64,000 nucleotides of DNA, from assembly GCA_014529385.2 (NCBI GenBank), contig CM043953.1, forward strand, positions 63,814,372-63,878,371, given 5' to 3'. The translations under genes and the position numbers were made by a program. The stretch comes from Adiantum capillus-veneris. Its lineage: Eukaryota; Streptophyta; Polypodiopsida; Polypodiales; Pteridaceae. Position 1 is the stretch's first letter. Each line of letters begins with the position of its first letter. Below the pieces are notes generated by a model that was given only the letters and a program-made list of their open reading frames with translations, made no database searches and was not told the origin of the DNA. This document shows positions 59,466-64,000 of this stretch, piece after piece.

Positions 59466-59938
59466 GATCACAATTAAAACAAGTAGATCCATACTTTAGT
59501 TTCACATTGCAAATACTCAAAACAAATTACCAATCAGGCATCCACCCCTACACACAACACTGGGCACAAGCATCCCAGAAAGAGAAGAGGAGAATTCATG
59601 GAGAACAGTTTTGGTCCCATGAGATCGCTTCATAGAAAACAATAAAACTCTACTAATCAATTGAAACTACATGTCCATATGCTCCTTCCACATGTTGAAA
59701 ACCACCTTAGTCAGAGATTCCAAGGTCGTTGCAGTTGAGCATGTCAATGATAGTTTGCAATACCAATGCCCTTGGAATAGATGTGGAAGCATTGCCCTCA
59801 ACACATCAGATTGTACTTCCGTACAAGCCCATGAACATTTCCACAAACACAACACGCGCGGGAGCTTGCACCGTACTTCTTGGGGTGGAAATTCCAAACT
59901 GCACCGTGCTCCATGGCCAATCTGGAAGCCTAACGTGG

Positions 59939-59985
<47 letters not shown>

Positions 59986-60513
59986 TGTGTGAAAGAGGTT
60001 CAAAAACTCCCGAAAACAGTCCGCGGTGCCGTGGACTATATTTAAGAGTTTTGAAATGCATAAATTATCGAAAAATCCTATCCTTATGTAATGCAATGCT
60101 TCAGGCAAGCCCATTCAAGATCGACAAGCCGGCAAAGTTTTCATTTGTGCCTGGGTTGCCAAGGAGTCCAAACTCAGATATTGAATTCCCAAACAGATTC
60201 TATTTTTCCCAGCTTGCGCGACCACATATTGCAACAGAAGCCTAAAGTTATTGAAGAAGAGACTATTGACAGAGGATGCATTGGTCTAAAACGAGCAATG
60301 TTTGGTCTAAAACAATGCATTGGTCATTAGGGTTAGGTTTGGCAGAGAGGAGTTGATGGTGGTCACCAGAAGCAGCTGCTCTAGAGAGTCAAAGGGGCAG
60401 CCCATTAGCACGGCCATGGCGGCACCGCCAAGAATTCCACAAAATGCAAAGGCGCCGCTAAACTGTGCTTATAGCTGCGCTGCCACTGTGCTAGAGTGGT
60501 GATCTCCTTTTAA

Positions 60514-60557
<44 letters not shown>

Positions 60558-60865
60558 ACAGGTCGTCATAAGTCACTAGTCTCATCTGGGGCATCATGTG
60601 TAATCCACATGAGGCATCTCCAAACTGCCGAGCAATGCATAAGGTCTGCTACAGAGGACCAGTGGGGGTCCTTGATCTAACCCCTCTCTAGTCTCTCTTT
60701 GGCAGAGGTCTAAAAACTCTTGAAAACAATCTGCGGTGCCGCGGACTGGTTTGAGGAGCTTTGAAATACTTGAATCATAGCAAAATCACTGTAGCAGATC
60801 AGAGACAATAGCGATTGCAGTGTTGTGCGTGCTCTGCATTGACAACGAGAGCTTTGCCATTGGGC

Positions 60866-60905
<40 letters not shown>

Positions 60906-61300
60906 AAGCACTGTTATGATTACCTCGAGAACCAGAATGAGGGAGAGAGCCATCAATGATTGGAGAGAGAGAGAGAGAGATCCCTGCAAACCGGCATACT
61001 TATCGACCACAGCACCACAGTACAGCCAGGACCGACACATTTCTCCAACATCCAATTTGCACGACCACAACACCTCTCGACAGTGCTCAGGAAGAATCAT
61101 TTTTCCAAACAGACAAAATTCCTTTCCTTGAATTTTCCAAGAAGATTGACGAACGCATCGTCCTCACGCCACTGATAGTTGTGTGCCTACACTTGGGCTA
61201 CCAAGATTTACATGCTCCATGTAGAGTGATCTATATGGTAGAGGAAAGTCATCCAATTAAAACAATGCACATGTCAGGCACCTGTAAGAGATGAAATGTG
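59462..61300. other. Microsatellite-rich region with a diverged duplication, no gene
   Basis: (CT)n runs lie at 59939-59981 and 60519-60553, and (GA)n at 60868-60904 and 60963-60980. The block around 60003-60080 (CTCCCGAAAACAGTCCGCGGTGCCG...) recurs diverged at 60715-60790. The ORFs through these runs are not genes. Confidence 0.6.
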
Positions 61301-62046
61301 TTACAACCATGGGTCCACACCCTTAGCATGGACAAAGGGGAGGATATCTTGTCTAAAACTAGTGTTCAATTGCTTCGAGTGTTCAATCTTTGCGGTGGGT
61401 CTCGGTCGGTTTTACCATTTGCTCGATAAAGTTTGCTCGATGTATGATAAGACTCCATATGAGGGCTAACGCTAAAATAAAACTTCGATATATAGAACAA
61501 GGACATTTGTCTTTGAAAATAAACTACTTCTATTTATTTCTTCTGTTAAGCTCTACATTTAGTATAATTAAGAGCCCCAACAAAATCCAAGGGAACCTAA
61601 TCATATTGCAAATAACAAAAGCCAAAATATATGCAAGGACTCTCCTCATATAAACACAACCCTTGTTCCAAACTCCAAATGTCCCAAGGCAACAATTAGC
61701 ATCCTATATGCAAGGAAATAAAATCAAGGAATAACCCAACATAGATAAAAAACTATAACTGAAAAGATGTTAATTATCCTTCACAAACATAAGCACTAAG
61801 ATAGAAGCAAGTCTCTTGTAAAGAAAAAGATCTTGGTCCACGCTACATATTCAGTCACAGAGTAACCACCATCATATACATGTAGCTTTAAGATTTAAGA
61901 ATGAATAAATACACACACAAGCAAAATAAGTTAATGAAAACCTTCAAAGGTACAAAATCTAAAGTTGCCTCAAAAGAGTGTTTGTTATCAAAAACAAGTA
62001 GGTTTTCAATCCAAAAAAGGTAGCTAGAAAGCACATTTTTGTCCTC
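61301..62046. other. No gene recognised
   Basis: AT-rich sequence. Short ORFs lack motifs. Confidence 0.4.
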
Positions 62047-63930
62047 TCATATCTCATGCAATATCTGCAAGGCATGCTTTAGCTCTTTCCCTAGATAATG
62101 CCTCTTCAACTCTCGAGATGCATGTCCTAGGCCTCCACATCTAGCAAAAATATCCAAAACAGCATCTCCTTCATCCGTGAAAGTCCGCACTAACCATCTG
62201 TGGCAAAAAAGAATTTCAAAAGAATATCTTCTACAATAAGAATTTTTTTAAAACCACAACAAATAGATATGATGAGTTCCCATCTCACCTAAAAAAGATA
62301 GGAGACCTTTCTGCACCACTTCGAATATAGTGTCCATGTACCAAAGTGCGTGTAAATGGACTCTTCTTTTTGTTCTCTACAATTAAATTTCTTAGAGCAT
62401 TGAATAATTTTTTTGCAACCTCTTCACCTACCTCACGATCAATAAGAGGAAGATTACAATGTTCTCAATAGAACATACTTAGTGTCAATGTTTCAACCTA
62501 CAATTACACAAAAACTTCTCATGTTATCATCTCCATAGTATAAACACATACACATGGGTGAAAGCTACATTCACACAAAAATGGGTGAAAGCTATATAGT
62601 GACAATGTTTCAACCTACAATTATACAAAAAATTCTCATGTTCTCATCTTTATAATATAAACACATACACATGGATGAAAGATACAATTACACAAAAATG
62701 GGTGAAAGATACAACATAGTTAGTGCCAATGTTTCAACCTATAACTACACAAAACCTTCTCATGTTATCATCTCCATAGTATAAACACATACACATGGGT
62801 GAAAGCTAAGATTTGAGATGTGTGTACTTACTTGTCCTCCATTCTCGTATAAATAATTTGATTACACATGAAGAGACATCGTCCAATGCATGACCAGCCC
62901 CAACCTTCCTTCCCACCTTGTGTATTTTAGGAAGGTGATCCATAAGGCTCAAACAAACAAACTATCCCTCAGCAGCCATGAAAAAGGCAGCAAAGCTAAG
63001 TGTGGCACGTATCAAAGATGTGCTAATCTTGTTTCATGTAGGACAATCATCCACATCTACATCTACCACTTGTAAACCCGTAGGAAAATCAGCCCACACA
63101 AGATGAGAAATTGTGTCTGAGGGAGAGCCTGCGTGAGATAATGATGCAACTACCTTCATTAGAAAAGTGTCAACATTGTATGAAAAGAATCAAAGAGGTG
63201 TCATTATGTAATAAAAGCATAAAAAATCAATGTGACTAGTGAGACTCGACGCTTCCACCTATGTGACCCCTCGCTCAGAGTGTGGATGTCTACCACCAAA
63301 ATTTGTGACAAACACTCATCATCTGCCAACAAATTTCAAACAAGATATAAGATTAGTTTCTCAAGCACATGTTTGTGACAATAAATTATTCTTACTTGTG
63401 GTCTTTTCTTGAACTTTATGCACAGTGTCAAGTCGTCGCTTTGTGTGCCTCTCACACGCAAGCTGAGATGAGGTAGATGTAGCCACTCGGTGTGAGGTGG
63501 AGGCTGTTGTAGTAGGTAGCTTACATTTGGCTCTGGTGAAGTTGGTGGAGAGTTCTCATGAGGTTTATAATCTCAATGACTTTTAGTGCGAGTTGTCTCA
63601 ATGCTTTCAAACTCTATGAAACATATAACCGAATGAAAAAAGAAAGGAGTGATATTTAAGAAACCCTATAGATTTATCTTTAAAAACATATACAAAATTT
63701 TGCATGAGAAAATATCTTTAGTGCTCCTCACTTGGAGGCACTTGTCCAAGTGGATATTCTAACCACCAAGGGCATCTCTCAAGTTCCCATTCAGTACACC
63801 TCTCTCCACCCATGTCTTAGGATACATAGTGTCCTTGGAACTTACATTTGCCCAATCTTTCACCACTTCTCCCTCCTCATCCATGAGACCTTCACCAATG
63901 AGTTGTTAAATCCACCTAAGTATAAATAAC
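62047..63930 (-). pseudogene. Multi-exon gene remnant with a C-terminal N4/N6 DNA-methyltransferase-like motif
   Basis: On the minus strand the last two exons join in phase across a 91-bp GT-AG intron (62198-62288). Exon 62289-62464 reads HCNLPLIDREVGEEVAKKL, FNALRNLIVENKKKSPFTRT, LVHGHYIRSGAERSPIFFR. Exon 62047-62197 reads WLVRTFTDEGDAVLDIFARC, GGLGHASRELKRHYLGKEL, then a stop. The L-x6-EGDAVLDIFAxxGG...LGKEL order matches the SAM-binding end of N4/N6 DNA methyltransferases (known pattern LxPFAGSG...GxE). Upstream pieces look coding: 62832-62945 (LPKIHKVGRKVGAGHALDD, strong donor), 63020-63120 (ISHLVWADFPTGLQVVDVDV), 63250-63330, 63400-63540 and 63720-63930 (WELERCPWWLEYPLGQVPP). Stops and frame changes separate them. 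A catalytic DPPY or NPPY motif is not clearly seen. It may be a transposon gene or a broken host gene, and it may continue past the window. Confidence 0.45.
62482..62812 (+). repeat. Tandem repeat, unit about 117-124 bp, 2.7 copies
   Basis: Copies begin with GTGTCAATGTTTCAACCTA at 62482, then 62599 and 62723, and include ACACATACACATGGGTGAAAG. The array lies in a likely intron of the methyltransferase-like gene. Confidence 0.85.
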
Positions 63931-64000
63931 AATAAACAATTAAATAGTTCTCAAATTATTTTTTACATCATGCATTTGTGAATGGTGTTCTAAAGTCAAA
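63931..64000. other. Window edge, no feature
   Basis: AT-rich sequence. Nothing recognisable. Confidence 0.3.

Overview
This window looks like a piece of a large, repeat-rich land-plant nuclear genome. Most of it is nested LTR retrotransposons carrying plant-type primer sites: a tRNA-Asp type PBS (TGGCGCCATTGCCGGGGA) and an initiator-Met type PBS (TGGTATCAGAGC). Introns are short (80-95 bp), (CT)n/(GA)n/(GT)n microsatellites are dense, and a Penelope-like element is present. A non-flowering lineage such as a fern or lycophyte would fit, but this is inference; no marker gene fixes the species. I see no clear ordinary host gene that is intact throughout.

Layout. Positions 1-27074 are the 3' part of a + strand LTR element (copy A), whose polyprotein is gag plus protease with no reverse transcriptase. 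It contains a degenerate gag-only element with a 1.1-kb LTR (4740-8031) and a minus-strand chromodomain gypsy element (8032-14870). Its 3' LTR (16299-16612 plus 26710-27074) is split by a 10.1-kb unit (16613-26709). Copy A sits in a related minus-strand element, copy B (27075 to about 33570), which also holds a 2.1-kb solo-LTR-like insert. A transposase-like fragment follows (35463-36228). Next is a Ty1/copia remnant whose RT gene is split by a complete LTR element, copy C (36906-45981), with a near-perfect 5-bp target duplication. A Penelope-like element (46360-48906) comes next. The right quarter holds microsatellites, a 262-bp tandem array, decayed transposon genes, a calmodulin-like copy and a multi-exon gene remnant ending in a DNA N4/N6-methyltransferase-like motif.

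The most unusual region is 16613-26709. It interrupts an LTR cleanly and ends in imperfect inverted repeats. On the + strand it carries a broken DDE-transposase-like gene followed by a divergent histone H3 gene (canonical MARTKQTA start; complete but diverged histone fold). The centre is a tandem array of long palindromes flanked by an outer inverted repeat. Two unrecognised genes on the minus strand converge on that centre. I read it as a candidate large DNA transposon carrying its own H3 variant; that is inference from layout, and proof needs more copies.

How the parts work together: the LTR elements form a stratified record (copy B host, copy A in B, the 10-kb unit in A; copia host, copy C in it). 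The gag-protease family has no RT in any copy here, so it would have depended on another element's enzymes. Most coding regions are broken by stops or frameshifts. The continuous exceptions are the gag-only ORF (5345-6835), the calmodulin-like ORF (58832-59278) and, once its intron is removed, the two-exon gene at 24900-26045.
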